A DNA stretch of 64,000 nt, from assembly GCF_029714945.1 (NCBI RefSeq), contig NZ_CP121634.1, positions 4,919,001 through 4,983,000 of the forward strand. Reading direction: 5' to 3'. Shown in pieces: positions 26,561 to 35,735 of this stretch (position 1 is its first letter; each line of letters opens with the position of its first letter). The notes beneath the pieces are model-generated. The model had not been told where the DNA came from. It searched no databases and was given only the letters and a program-made list of their open reading frames with translations. The stretch is from Bradyrhizobium sp. CIAT3101 (GTDB lineage Bacteria > Pseudomonadota > Alphaproteobacteria > Rhizobiales > Xanthobacteraceae). Made by a program: the position numbers and the translations under genes.

Positions 26561-29500
26561 CTAACGCCGCGCGACGCTGCAACCGCTCGACAGCGGCCTT
26601 GCCGATCCCGTCGAACTGTCGCCGGACTGCGACGACGGCAGTTCGTCGATCGGCATGTTCTGCTTGCCGGTGTTGAACTCGAAGATCTTGCGGAACACGC
26701 CTGGCACCATCGCGGAGATCGGATTGACCCGCATCACGGGAGCCGCAGGCGTGCCGACGACCTCGTAGGTGACACCGATCAGCCCTTCCTTATCGCCACC
26801 GCCCAGGAACAGCCCGAACAACGGGATCTGGCCGAAAATGTTGTTCACGCCATACATCGGCACGAAGGTGCCGCTCATGCAGACCTGGTTGCCGGGATAG
26901 TCGATCGAGCCCTCGATGGTGGCGCCGATCATCGGCCCCTTGACCAGGCCGTCGCGGACCGTGAGCGCGCCGTTCTGCCGGGTGAACTCTGCGCGCAAGG
27001 CGCTGAAGGAAACGCCACCGCCGCCCGGAGTGCCGTTCGGCGCACCTGCGGCGACGCGTTCGAGCTGCGCCTCGCCCTTCACCGTGAAGTCGCGCACGTT
27101 GATGAGGCCCTCGCGCGCCGTGGTCGCGTCCGATGTCGGCGGCTCCATCGCCACCACCATCTGGCCGCCGACGGCCTTGGTATAGGTGTCGGTGAATTTC
27201 AGCAGCGAGCCCGCGTCGTTGGTCTGGAGATAGATCACCTCGCGGCTGCCCTGCGCACGCCCGCCGCGCAGATCAGCCGCCACCGGTGTGTTCTGACCGA
27301 TCCTGCCGCTCAGCGAGAACGCCTTGATGGCCCCGCTGCGCTTCGACATCTTGGCGTCGACGCTGCGCATCGTTTCGCCGTTGAATCCGGCGACCGTGCC
27401 GAGCTTCACATCGATATCGAAATCGACGTTCTTGAGCTTGCTCTTGCTGTCGTCCTTGGAATTGCCTGAGATCGCCGACTTCAGGAAGCCGCGACCGTCG
27501 AACACGTCGCCGCGCATCGTGCCACGGACCACGCCGTCCTGACCGCGCTCCACCTTCAGCGACGTCTTGTCGCCGTCGGACGGCGAATAGACCGGGAAGT
27601 TCGCATTCATGAGGTCGCCGTTCGGGTCGACTTCCAGCGAGCCCTTGATCGAGGCGCCGCCACCATCGATGACGATGTCCTCGAGCCGCGTCGATTGTGC
27701 CGTCGGCACCACCTTGAACGTCGCCTTGCTCGCTTTGCCCGGCAGCTTGACCCAACCGGGAAGGATGTTGTCGAGCTTGACCGAAGTCAGGTCCGCCTCG
27801 ATGCCGAGCTTCGTCGTCTGCTCGGGCCCGCCGGCAATCTTGCCCGACACCTTGACCGGCACCGACCCGCTGACGGCCGGACTGAGATCGAAGCCAAGCC
27901 GCGCACGGCTGGCATCGTCCAGCGTCGTCTGCAGCTTGACGTCGGCATCGCCATCGGTCGCCTTGCGGTAGTCGAGCGAGGCCGCCTGCCCGTTGATCTT
28001 GACGTCGCCCTTGACCTGGTAGCCCTGGTTGTTGGCGACGATCTTGAGATTGTTGGCCTCGAGCTTCTGGTTCATCACCAGCTTGTCGGCGGCAAAGCCG
28101 TTGAGGTCGGCGGTGACGGCGTAGACGGTGTCCGCCTTGGTCAGCTCGCCCTTGACCGGCAAGCCGAGTTGGATGTTCGCCGTGAACGTGCCCTTGCTGG
28201 TGTTGGGATCGACGACGGTCGATGACAGATCGCTCAACCGGTCGTTGGACAGCATTTCGGCAGCGGCCGGCACCGGACCATCGACGCGGAAGCGCGTTCG
28301 CGAGGGCGACGGCTTCGGCGCCATGTCCGGCACCTCGAACGTGAAGTCGGAGATCGTGACCTTGCGACCTGCGGGCGTGTCGGCAACGCCCTGGCCGATA
28401 TTCACGGTGGCGGTGCGTCCGGTGACATGCGCCTTCAGATCAGCGTCGTGTACCACCGGCATGCCGTCCACGGGGCGGACCGCGACGCCGCTCGCCACGA
28501 TGTTGACCGACAGGCCGTCGTCGGGAATCGGCGGCCCCTTGCGCGGAAGGTTGCGCGTCGGCGAGTTGATGCCGATCTCGATGCGCTGAAGCGTGCCGCG
28601 CTCGATCCGCTCGATCACCCATTGGCGCAACTCGGGCACCACCAGCGTCGGCCACATCCGCTTCATGGCCGAGGCCGACATCGGCGTTCCCGCAAAGCCG
28701 AGCGTCAGGCGCGGCTCGCCGGAATAGTCGATCGCGCCGGTGCCGGCGACACCGATCTCGCCGTTGGAGATGTCGGCCTGCGTCAGCAGCATGCGCTTGT
28801 GATCGGTGTCGAAGCGGAATCCGATCGCGATGCGGTTGAAGACGAGCGGCGGCTCGTTGTCGATGCCGCCGAGCAGGATCGAGCCGCCGCTGAAGCCGAG
28901 CTGCCAGTCATTGGTGGTGCCGTTCGGCGGCTCGAGATGGGCGAGCAGTGTCAGGCGATTGGCGCCGGAGAGGATCTTGAACGGTGCGACCAGCACCCGC
29001 CGTCCCGCATCCCATTCGACGTTGATCTCGGCCGAGTCGATCGCCATGGGATAGTCGGGCGTGTCGGTGTCGATGATGTTGCCCGCACCGATCGTGACCT
29101 TGCCGCGGAAGAACGTCGGCACGCCGTCGCGGCCGAGCTCACCCTTGAGCTCGCCGGTCAGAGGCAGGTCGGCCGTATAGGTGAAGTCCTTGACGCGCAG
29201 CGCCAGCAGGATGTTGGCGGTCGACACCTTGTCCGCGCGGATATCGATCGAGCGCACGCCATTCTCGCTTGGTCCGATCGTGGTGCGCAGCGACCACGGG
29301 CGCGCGCCCTCTTCGCCGAAGCTGAGCGCGACGCCGCCATGGCTCGGCCGGCGCAGGCTGAGCGTGATGTTCTCAAACGTCCATTTGCTGCCGCGCTGCT
29401 GATCGTCGACGATCAGATTGCCGTTCTTGAGACCGATCTCGTTGAGGTTCTGGCCGTCGAGGCCGGTCAAGCTCAAGCTGTCGAGCCAGTCGAGGCCCTG

Positions 29501-30280
29501 AAGAATTCCACTCTGCGCGGCAGGTTGAGCTGCGGCCTGGGACGCGTCCGGAGTTGCAGGCGCCATCCCGAACGGCGGCGGCGGAACGCCGTTGCGCGGG
29601 AATGTCGGCGGCAGGCCCGCTTCTTTCTTGGACGCGACGCCGGTTGCGAGCGGCTTCGCCGTGTCGCCGGCGGACACCGTGACCGTCCCGTCAGGTGCGA
29701 TCCGGATCGCGAGCTCGGCATCGACGAGGTTGAGGCTTTCGGCGCGCAGGTGCCCGGTGAGAAGTGCTGCCCCCGACAGCCGCACCTCGGCCTTCGGTGC
29801 GCTGGCGACGATGGCATGGTCGTGATCGCGGACGATGATGTCGCGGATGCGCACGGCAATCCGGACCCGCCCGGCGCGCTCGATCTGGGTGCCGCCGACC
29901 TCCACGGTATTGCCGTGGCCGATATTGTCCTCGATGGCAGCGGCGAGCCAGGGCGTCGCCATATCGAGGTTGATGGGACCGGCGCCCAGCCGCCACCACA
30001 GCGCGCCAAAACAACCGACGAAGATGACGATCAATGCGCCGAGGACGACGGACATCCGGCGCAGCCAGCGTCCGCTCGGCAGCGCCCGCCGAAACAAAGA
30101 GAAACCGTCACCGACGCGAAAGCGCGAGTTGGAACGCGACAACAGGCGGCGCGCGCGATGTCCCGCTTCCTCTTCCTGGTCTTGATCCCAGTCGTCCTCG
30201 TGCCATTCCGGCTGCTCGTGATGGCCGCCGTGCCGATCGAACTCCCGATTGTGATCCTGGGGCGACGTATTCCTAGCCAT
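26561..30280 (-). CDS. Large AsmA-like/DUF3971 envelope protein (YhdP-type)
   Basis: 1239 residues from ATG 30280, which has GAGAGG just upstream; an in-frame ATG at 30403 would add 41 residues. The N-terminus is acidic and His-rich, then basic (RARRLLSRSNSRF), followed by one membrane helix RMSVVLGALIVIFVGCFGALWW. The rest is a long beta-rich periplasmic region with DUF3971 near the middle and an AsmA-like C-domain (VCMSGTFVPMYGVNNIFGQIPLFG). Such proteins form beta-groove bridges for phospholipid movement to the outer membrane (family knowledge). Divergent from the peroxiredoxin gene. Confidence 0.87.
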   Translation of the reverse strand: MARNTSPQDHNREFDRHGGHHEQPEWHEDDWDQDQEEEAGHRARRLLSRSNSRFRVGDGFSLFRRALPSGRWLRRMSVVLGALIVIFVGCFGALWWRLGAGPINLDMATPWLAAAIEDNIGHGNTVEVGGTQIERAGRVRIAVRIRDIIVRDHDHAIVASAPKAEVRLSGAALLTGHLRAESLNLVDAELAIRIAPDGTVTVSAGDTAKPLATGVASKKEAGLPPTFPRNGVPPPPFGMAPATPDASQAAAQPAAQSGILQGLDWLDSLSLTGLDGQNLNEIGLKNGNLIVDDQQRGSKWTFENITLSLRRPSHGGVALSFGEEGARPWSLRTTIGPSENGVRSIDIRADKVSTANILLALRVKDFTYTADLPLTGELKGELGRDGVPTFFRGKVTIGAGNIIDTDTPDYPMAIDSAEINVEWDAGRRVLVAPFKILSGANRLTLLAHLEPPNGTTNDWQLGFSGGSILLGGIDNEPPLVFNRIAIGFRFDTDHKRMLLTQADISNGEIGVAGTGAIDYSGEPRLTLGFAGTPMSASAMKRMWPTLVVPELRQWVIERIERGTLQRIEIGINSPTRNLPRKGPPIPDDGLSVNIVASGVAVRPVDGMPVVHDADLKAHVTGRTATVNIGQGVADTPAGRKVTISDFTFEVPDMAPKPSPSRTRFRVDGPVPAAAEMLSNDRLSDLSSTVVDPNTSKGTFTANIQLGLPVKGELTKADTVYAVTADLNGFAADKLVMNQKLEANNLKIVANNQGYQVKGDVKINGQAASLDYRKATDGDADVKLQTTLDDASRARLGFDLSPAVSGSVPVKVSGKIAGGPEQTTKLGIEADLTSVKLDNILPGWVKLPGKASKATFKVVPTAQSTRLEDIVIDGGGASIKGSLEVDPNGDLMNANFPVYSPSDGDKTSLKVERGQDGVVRGTMRGDVFDGRGFLKSAISGNSKDDSKSKLKNVDFDIDVKLGTVAGFNGETMRSVDAKMSKRSGAIKAFSLSGRIGQNTPVAADLRGGRAQGSREVIYLQTNDAGSLLKFTDTYTKAVGGQMVVAMEPPTSDATTAREGLINVRDFTVKGEAQLERVAAGAPNGTPGGGGVSFSALRAEFTRQNGALTVRDGLVKGPMIGATIEGSIDYPGNQVCMSGTFVPMYGVNNIFGQIPLFGLFLGGGDKEGLIGVTYEVVGTPAAPVMRVNPISAMVPGVFRKIFEFNTGKQNMPIDELPSSQSGDSSTGSARPLSSGCSVARR

Positions 30281-30571
30281 TGCCTCTCGATACAGGCGCC
30301 CGTCGTAGGATTGAGCGCCGCCGGGACCGCAGCCGTCGACGGGAATCGACGCTCCCCGCCCCGGCATTGCCGCCATACCTCGAATGTTCCTGCTGTTCGT
30401 CATTTCGCCCCGGGAGCGCGTTCAACGAGCAGTGGGGTGGTGCGTGGAATTCCTTGTAACCATACTCCGTCGCCGCCAAAATTGCCCAGCCGAGGGCGCG
30501 AATCCGGCACACCGGACGAGAGCTGCAATACCGCTTTGGTTGACCCGCCGAAAGCGACGAAAGGAAGGCGT

Positions 30572-31291
30572 ATGTCCAAGAAATCCCGAAAGAAATCGTC
30601 CAAAACGCCCTCCGGCAGTTCGACCGCTAAAAAGAAGCCCCTGAAAACACGGGCATCGACTCAAGCAAGTGGCGCGAAAACACAGCCGGCATCGGCAAGC
30701 AAATCAGGCAAAGCAACCGCCAAGGCAGCATCGCATAAGGCCGCATCGAAACGGTTAAAATCTTCTGAAAAGGCCTCTAAGCCTTCCGCGTCGGCGTCGG
30801 CCGCTTCGGCAAAACCCGCGTCGGCAAAGTCTCTGGCCGAGGGCCAGAAGGCGCCCGCCTTCCGCCTCCCTCGCGACGGCGGCAACGTCGTGACCCTCCA
30901 GGACTATGCCGGCCAGAAGCTCGTCCTGTTCTTCTACCCCCGCGCCGACACGCCGGGCTGCACCCGCGAGGCGATCGACTTCACCCGACTGAAGGACGAC
31001 TTCGCGGCTGCCGGCACCGCCGTGCTGGGTATTTCGGCCGATCCGTTAAAGGCCCAGGAGAAGTTCCGCGACAAGCACAGCCTCGGCGTCCCCCTGATCT
31101 CGGACGAACAGCACGAGATGCTGGAGGCGTATGGCGCCTGGGGCGAAAAATCCATGTATGGCAGGAGCTTCCTCGGGATTCTTCGCACCACGGTGCTGAT
31201 CGGATCCGACGGCAAGGTGGCCAAGATCTGGCGCAACGTGCGGGTCGATGGCCACGCCGACGAGGTGCTGCTCGCGGCAAGAAGTCTTTAA
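30572..31291 (+). CDS. bcp: Peroxiredoxin of Bcp/PrxQ family with H1-like N-terminal tail
   Basis: 239 residues, ATG 30572 with AAGGAAGG seven bases ahead. Residues 1-88 are low-complexity: 20 Lys and many Ser/Ala in the first 90 (KKSRKKSSK, AASHKAASKRLK), like histone H1 or HU tails. The peroxiredoxin domain runs 89-239: GQKAPAFRLP, then FFYPRADTPGCTREAID with peroxidatic Cys130. PrxQ enzymes usually have a resolving Cys five residues later; here that position is Ile/Asp and no other Cys exists, so it is a 1-Cys form needing an outside thiol. Reduces hydroperoxides. Confidence 0.92.
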   Translation: MSKKSRKKSSKTPSGSSTAKKKPLKTRASTQASGAKTQPASASKSGKATAKAASHKAASKRLKSSEKASKPSASASAASAKPASAKSLAEGQKAPAFRLPRDGGNVVTLQDYAGQKLVLFFYPRADTPGCTREAIDFTRLKDDFAAAGTAVLGISADPLKAQEKFRDKHSLGVPLISDEQHEMLEAYGAWGEKSMYGRSFLGILRTTVLIGSDGKVAKIWRNVRVDGHADEVLLAARSL

Positions 31292-31402
31292 CCAGCCCGT
31301 TAAAATCGAGCGTTCCCGTTTCCGGAAAATTAACCATGACCGGCCCAGATTGCTGCGGCAATTAGGCCGTAAGGAACCGTTCCGACCGGCGCGGGAGTGC
31401 CG

Positions 31403-32767
31403 ATGTCGAAAAGTTCTGCCCAATTCTCGCAGTACCCCCAGCATCATCCCCACGACCACGGACGTGCCTTCCATCGCCGTCCTGCCGCCGCTGCGGCAGC
31501 CGCCGCGATTCCCCTGCCCGATGCCGATGACGCCTACACCATCGTGCATCACGGCAAGCAGGTTCGCCTCGGGCCTGTCGTGTTCTGGATCGTGGTCGGC
31601 ACCGTCGTGCTGCTCGGCCTGTGGTCGGCGGCGACCGCCACCTATTTCGCTTTCCGCGACGACGTTCTGACCCGGCTGATCGCCCGCCAGGCCGAGATGC
31701 AATACGCCTATGAGGATCGCATCGCCGAGTTGCGCGCCAAGGTCGACCGCACCACCAGCCGGCAATTGCTCGACCAGGAGCAGTTCGACCAGAAGCTCGA
31801 CCAGATCATGAAGCGCCAGACGGCGCTGGAGTCCCGGGCGACGGCGCTGGGGGCCATGCCCGACGTCACCGGATCGATTCCCCGTTCGACGCCGCAGCGT
31901 GGTGACGCGAACCAGACGACGCAAGGCACGCCAAAGCCGTCGCCGATCAGCGACACCGTGATCTTCGTGGCGCCGCCCGACCGCGAAGCGCGGCTCGAAT
32001 CGCGTGCGCCGGCCGCGATCGCCCCGCCGGTCAATCAATTCGCCAAGAACCAGGGCTTTGACAACGTCCTGGTCCGGCTGACGACCTCGCTCGATCAGGT
32101 CGAGCGCCGCCAGGTTGCCGCGCTCAGCGCCGTCGAGGAAGGCATGGATTCGCGGATGCGGCGGTTGCGCGGCGTGGTCAGCGATCTCGGCCTGAACATG
32201 GCCACTCTCGAGGCGGCGGTGCCGCGCGCCGCGATGGGCGGCCCGTTCGTGCCGGTCAAGCTCACGGCCAATGCGGGCCCGTTCGAGAAGCAGCTCTATC
32301 GCATCAGCACCACCCGCGCCGAGATGGACCGGCTCAACCGCACGCTGGCGCAGGTGCCCTATCGCAAGCCTGTCGTCGGCGAGGTCGAATTCACCTCCGG
32401 CTTCGGCGTGCGCAGCGATCCCTTCCTCGGCCGGCCCGCGATGCATACCGGACTCGATTTCCGTGCCGCGACCGGCGATCCCGCGCGCGTCACCGCCAAC
32501 GGCAAGGTGGTCTCGGCCGGCTGGTCCGGTGGTTATGGCCGCATGGTCGAGGTCGATCACGGCAACGGGCTCTCGACCCGCTACGGCCATCTCTCCGAGA
32601 TCAACGTCAAGGTCGGCGAGATCGTGAAGATCGGCCAGGTCATCGGCCTGGTCGGCTCGACGGGACGTTCAACGGGGCCGCATCTGCACTACGAAACCCG
32701 CATCGATGGCGAAGCCGTCGACCCGCAGAAGTTTTTGCGCGCCGGCGTACGGCTCAGCGCGGGCTAA
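31403..32767 (+). CDS. M23 family metallopeptidase (LytM domain), membrane anchored
   Basis: 454 residues from ATG 31403 (GGGAG five bases ahead; GTG 31397 possible). His/Ala-rich N-terminus, one membrane helix around VVFWIVVGTVVLLGLWSAATATYF, a coiled-coil stretch (AEMQYAYEDRIAELRAKVDR and later LDQVERRQVAALSAVEEGMDSRMRRL), then the C-terminal LytM fold: GFGVRSDPFLGRPAMHTGLDF with the first two zinc ligands (HxxxD) and GPHLHYE with the third. Cleaves peptidoglycan cross-links or, if partnered, regulates amidases. Its last 14 bp overlap the end of the convergent LysR gene. Confidence 0.92.
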   Translation: MSKSSAQFSQYPQHHPHDHGRAFHRRPAAAAAAAAIPLPDADDAYTIVHHGKQVRLGPVVFWIVVGTVVLLGLWSAATATYFAFRDDVLTRLIARQAEMQYAYEDRIAELRAKVDRTTSRQLLDQEQFDQKLDQIMKRQTALESRATALGAMPDVTGSIPRSTPQRGDANQTTQGTPKPSPISDTVIFVAPPDREARLESRAPAAIAPPVNQFAKNQGFDNVLVRLTTSLDQVERRQVAALSAVEEGMDSRMRRLRGVVSDLGLNMATLEAAVPRAAMGGPFVPVKLTANAGPFEKQLYRISTTRAEMDRLNRTLAQVPYRKPVVGEVEFTSGFGVRSDPFLGRPAMHTGLDFRAATGDPARVTANGKVVSAGWSGGYGRMVEVDHGNGLSTRYGHLSEINVKVGEIVKIGQVIGLVGSTGRSTGPHLHYETRIDGEAVDPQKFLRAGVRLSAG

Positions 32768-33692
32768 GTCTGTCGGCCCCCCGCCGCGCCGATAGGCCTC
32801 GAACCGAGAAATCACAGCATTCACGAGCAATCCGTGCGATCTGCCCGGCCAACGGATCGACGATGTCCGTACGCGTCACGGCAAAATACCTGATCTGCGG
32901 GATGGGCGGCGACGTTCTGATCGTACGCAATAGACCGATCTCGATCTCATGCCGGAAATACTGCTCGGTCAGAAAGGTGATGCCGAGCCCGGCCACGGCC
33001 AGCGCCGAGAGCACGCTGAGACTGTTGCACTTGACGACGCGATTGAGCTTGATGCCGCTCGCGCCCAGCCAATCCAGGACGAGCTTCTGCAAGCCTGATC
33101 CTTCTCCCTGGGTGAGGATCGGATATTGCGCGATCTCCTCGAGCGCGGCCTCGTTGGACTTCGGCCCGACGCCAGGTGCCGACATCCATTGCAACGTGAC
33201 GCTGTCGAGCGGCAGTGCGTTGAAATCGGCGCTGGCCGGCGGATCAAGACCAATGACAAGATCCAGGCGGCGATCGGCGAGCTTGTCGAGAAGCACGACA
33301 CTGGATTCGACTTCGGGCTCCGGAATGACCGCCGGATAGGCCTCCTTCATGGCCACGATCAGTTTCGGGAGCCAGGTCAGCGCCACGAGCTCGGTGACAC
33401 CGAACCGGAAGGCACCGCTGAAAGCCAGCGGCCCTGCTGCGACCTGGCGCATTCGCGCCTCGAGCTGCAACAGCTCAGCCGCGAGCTCGATCAGATTTTC
33501 GCCGCTGCGCGTCAGGCTGATCGTTCGACTGTTGCGATCGAACAGCGTGCTCCCGATCGCAGCTTCCAACTCGGCGATGCGCTTGGAAATGGTCGATTGC
33601 GCCAGGTTGAGCCGCTCCGCGGCGTCAACCACCCCGCCCAATTCGGCAATCCAGTAGAAGGCTTCGACCTGCTTCAGTGTCAGGCTCACCAT
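32754..33692 (-). CDS. LysR family transcriptional regulator
   Basis: 312 residues. N-terminal winged HTH (LTLKQVEAFYWIAELGGVVDAAERLNLAQSTISKRIAELEAAIGSTLF), then the two-lobed effector domain from about residue 90. Divergent from the RraA-aminotransferase-ABC operon with an AT-rich 129-bp spacer, so most likely its activator, with a metabolite of that pathway as inducer. Ends inside the 3' end of the M23 peptidase gene (14-bp overlap). Confidence 0.9.
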   Translation of the reverse strand: MVSLTLKQVEAFYWIAELGGVVDAAERLNLAQSTISKRIAELEAAIGSTLFDRNSRTISLTRSGENLIELAAELLQLEARMRQVAAGPLAFSGAFRFGVTELVALTWLPKLIVAMKEAYPAVIPEPEVESSVVLLDKLADRRLDLVIGLDPPASADFNALPLDSVTLQWMSAPGVGPKSNEAALEEIAQYPILTQGEGSGLQKLVLDWLGASGIKLNRVVKCNSLSVLSALAVAGLGITFLTEQYFRHEIEIGLLRTIRTSPPIPQIRYFAVTRTDIVDPLAGQIARIARECCDFSVRGLSARRGADRLSPR

Positions 33693-33714
33693 GGCTTCGC
33701 CCCCATCAATCGAA

Positions 33715-33750
33715 AAAAGTGATCAAATACGTAGAAAAATATTCACTTTT
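33715..33750. promoter_or_regulatory. Inverted repeat in the LysR / RraA intergenic region
   Basis: AAAAGTGA (33715-33722) and TCACTTTT (33743-33750) with a 20-bp AT-rich spacer, directly upstream of the lysR start. Position and symmetry suit a LysR-type binding region controlling both directions; AT content is far above the surroundings. Confidence 0.5.
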
Positions 33751-33821
33751 CTTCAAGTCAACCGCAGGGCAGGCTTCACGCGAAATCTGCGCTCCGGCGC
33801 ACAGCCCATCGGTTTTGCCCC

Positions 33822-34496
33822 ATGCTCCTGCCCGGCCATCGACTGCTTCCCTCGCCGCCCTCGGTCCCGCCTGCAATCATCGCCGACTTTGCCACGGCAC
33901 AGGTCGCGATCGTGTCCGACAACATGAACCGGCTGTACGGCACGCGCGCGCTCCGCCCGTTCCATGGCAACGCCCGGCTGATCGGTACGGCGATCACCGT
34001 CAAGACGCGGGCCGGCGACAATTTCATGCTGCACAAGGCGTATGAGCTGCTCCGGCCGGGCGACGTGCTCGTGGTCGATGGTGGTGGCGATCTCAACCAG
34101 GCCCTGGTCGGCGAGATCATGATGACGCGCGCCAAGGCGATGGGAGTCGCCGGCTTCGTCATCGACGGCGCCATCCGCGATGTCGCCGCGTTCGCCGAGT
34201 CTGGCTTTCCCTGCTTCGCGCGCGGTGTCACGCATCGCGGTCCGTACAAATCGGGCCCCGGAGAGATCAACGTGCCGGTCTCGATCGACGGCATGGTGGT
34301 GATGCCGGGCGACGTCATTCTCGGCGATGAGGATGGTGTCGTGGCCTTCGAGCGATCCGTTGCCCCGGAGCTGCTCGACCGGGTCAGACAGCAGGAAGTG
34401 CGCGAGGCCGGCGCGTTGGCCGCCATCCGCGAGGGCCGTCTCGACAATTCCTACATCGGCACCGGAAACTCTCCTGCCCAAGGGGCAACGTCATGA
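33822..34496 (+). CDS. RraA-like aldolase family protein (HMG/CHA aldolase type)
   Basis: 224 residues. The RraA fold includes 4-hydroxy-4-methyl-2-oxoglutarate/4-carboxy-4-hydroxy-2-oxoadipate aldolases, which cut such acids to pyruvate, and non-enzymatic RNase E inhibitors. Visible family elements: IVSDNMNRLYGT, GNARLIGTAITVKT, VVDGGGD, GEIM (97-100) and DGAIRD (115-120) with the Arg-Asp pair that binds pyruvate and metal in the aldolases. The operon context (aminotransferase and amino acid importer) favours a catabolic aldolase or decarboxylase over an RNase E regulator. Stop overlaps the next start by four bases. Confidence 0.8.
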   Translation: MLLPGHRLLPSPPSVPPAIIADFATAQVAIVSDNMNRLYGTRALRPFHGNARLIGTAITVKTRAGDNFMLHKAYELLRPGDVLVVDGGGDLNQALVGEIMMTRAKAMGVAGFVIDGAIRDVAAFAESGFPCFARGVTHRGPYKSGPGEINVPVSIDGMVVMPGDVILGDEDGVVAFERSVAPELLDRVRQQEVREAGALAAIREGRLDNSYIGTGNSPAQGATS

Positions 34497-35710
34497 GCAG
34501 CACTAGCGCCATCGCCCTCGCCCCGAGGGTTCAACGCATCAAGCCGTCACCGAGCATGGTCGCGCGGGAACGAGTCCGGCAGCTCCACGCGGAGGGCCGT
34601 GACGTCATCGATCTCACCGCCGGCGAGCCTGATCTGGATACGCCGAAGCATATCCGTGACGCGGCTACAGCCGCGCTCGAAGCGGGAGAGACGCGCTACA
34701 CACCGGTCAACGGAACGCCGGCACTGCGCAAGGCGATCATCGCAAAGCTCGCCCGCGAAAACGGCGTCCACTATGCCATGAACGAGATCTCCGTTGGCGG
34801 CGGCGCCAAGCAGGTCATCTACAACGCACTCGCCGCCACGCTCGGAGCCGGCGATGAAGTGATTATCCCCGCCCCCTATTGGGTCTCGTACCCCGACATG
34901 GTCGAGGCTTGCGACGGCACACCGGTGATCGTGAGCTGCGGCGAGAACGCACGCTTCAAGCTGTCGGCCGAGGCTCTCGAGAAAGCAATCACGCCACGGA
35001 CGCGCTGGCTCATCCTGAATTCCCCGTGCAATCCCACCGGTGCGTTCTATTCCGCCGCCGAGTTGACCGCGCTGACCGAAGTGCTGCTGCGCCACCCTCA
35101 AGTCGCGGTCATGACCGACGACATTTACGAGCACATCCGCTTCGATGGCGGGGCAACTCCATGCATCGTTGCCGCTGAGCCTCGGCTAAGGACACGGTCC
35201 CTGTTGGTCAACGGCGTCTCCAAGACCTATGCCATGACTGGCTTCCGGCTCGGCTACGGCGCGGGACCCGCAGAGCTCATCTCGGCCATGAACACGATCC
35301 AGTCGCAGTCGACGTCCTGCACGTCGGCGATCAGCCAGGCAGCGGCGACCGCCGCACTGGACGGCGATCAAGGCTTCGTCGCGGAGGCTCGCGAGATGTA
35401 TCGCCGTCGCCGCGATCGTGCGGTCGCCATGCTCAACGACATTCCCGGCCTCTCTTGCCTTCCGCCCGACGGCGCCTTCTACGTGTTTCCATCTTGCGCC
35501 GGCCTGATCGGGAAAACCACGCCCGAGGGCAAGGTCCTGAAGACGGATCTGGATGTCGTGATGCACTTCCTCGATGCCGCCGGCGTCGCCGTGATCGATG
35601 GAACGGCCTACGGCATGCCATCCTACCTGCGAATGTCGATCGCGACCTCGTTGCCCAAGATCGAGGAAGCCTGCACGCGGCTCGCGCGAACCTGTGCGGC
35701 CTTGCGCTAA
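34493..35710 (+). CDS. Pyridoxal-phosphate aminotransferase, class I/II (AspC-like)
   Basis: 405 residues. Transfers the amino group from an amino acid to a 2-oxo acid. Motifs: LTAGEPDLDTPKHI, ALAATLGAGDEVIIPAPYWVSY, NSPCNPTGAFYS, DDIYEHIRFDG and the PLP lysine in VNGVSKTYAMTGFRLGYGAGP. C-terminal Arg for the substrate carboxylate in YLRMSIATS. ATG overlaps the RraA stop (ATGA). In this operon it probably deaminates the imported amino acid to the oxo-acid used by the RraA-like enzyme. Confidence 0.9.
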   Translation: MSSTSAIALAPRVQRIKPSPSMVARERVRQLHAEGRDVIDLTAGEPDLDTPKHIRDAATAALEAGETRYTPVNGTPALRKAIIAKLARENGVHYAMNEISVGGGAKQVIYNALAATLGAGDEVIIPAPYWVSYPDMVEACDGTPVIVSCGENARFKLSAEALEKAITPRTRWLILNSPCNPTGAFYSAAELTALTEVLLRHPQVAVMTDDIYEHIRFDGGATPCIVAAEPRLRTRSLLVNGVSKTYAMTGFRLGYGAGPAELISAMNTIQSQSTSCTSAISQAAATAALDGDQGFVAEAREMYRRRRDRAVAMLNDIPGLSCLPPDGAFYVFPSCAGLIGKTTPEGKVLKTDLDVVMHFLDAAGVAVIDGTAYGMPSYLRMSIATSLPKIEEACTRLARTCAALR

Positions 35711-35735
35711 CCGCCGAAGGACGAAGGAGAGAGCC

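Noticed and set aside
28427..30571. Very long plus-strand open frame running in frame into the peroxiredoxin gene
   Set aside because: It is antisense to the AsmA-like gene and lacks any domain. The peroxiredoxin has its own ATG with a strong ribosome site at 30572.
33822..34496. RraA as regulator of RNase E, since rne is in the same window
   Set aside because: The two are 24 kb apart and the gene is embedded in an amino acid uptake/aminotransferase operon; a catabolic aldolase fits better.
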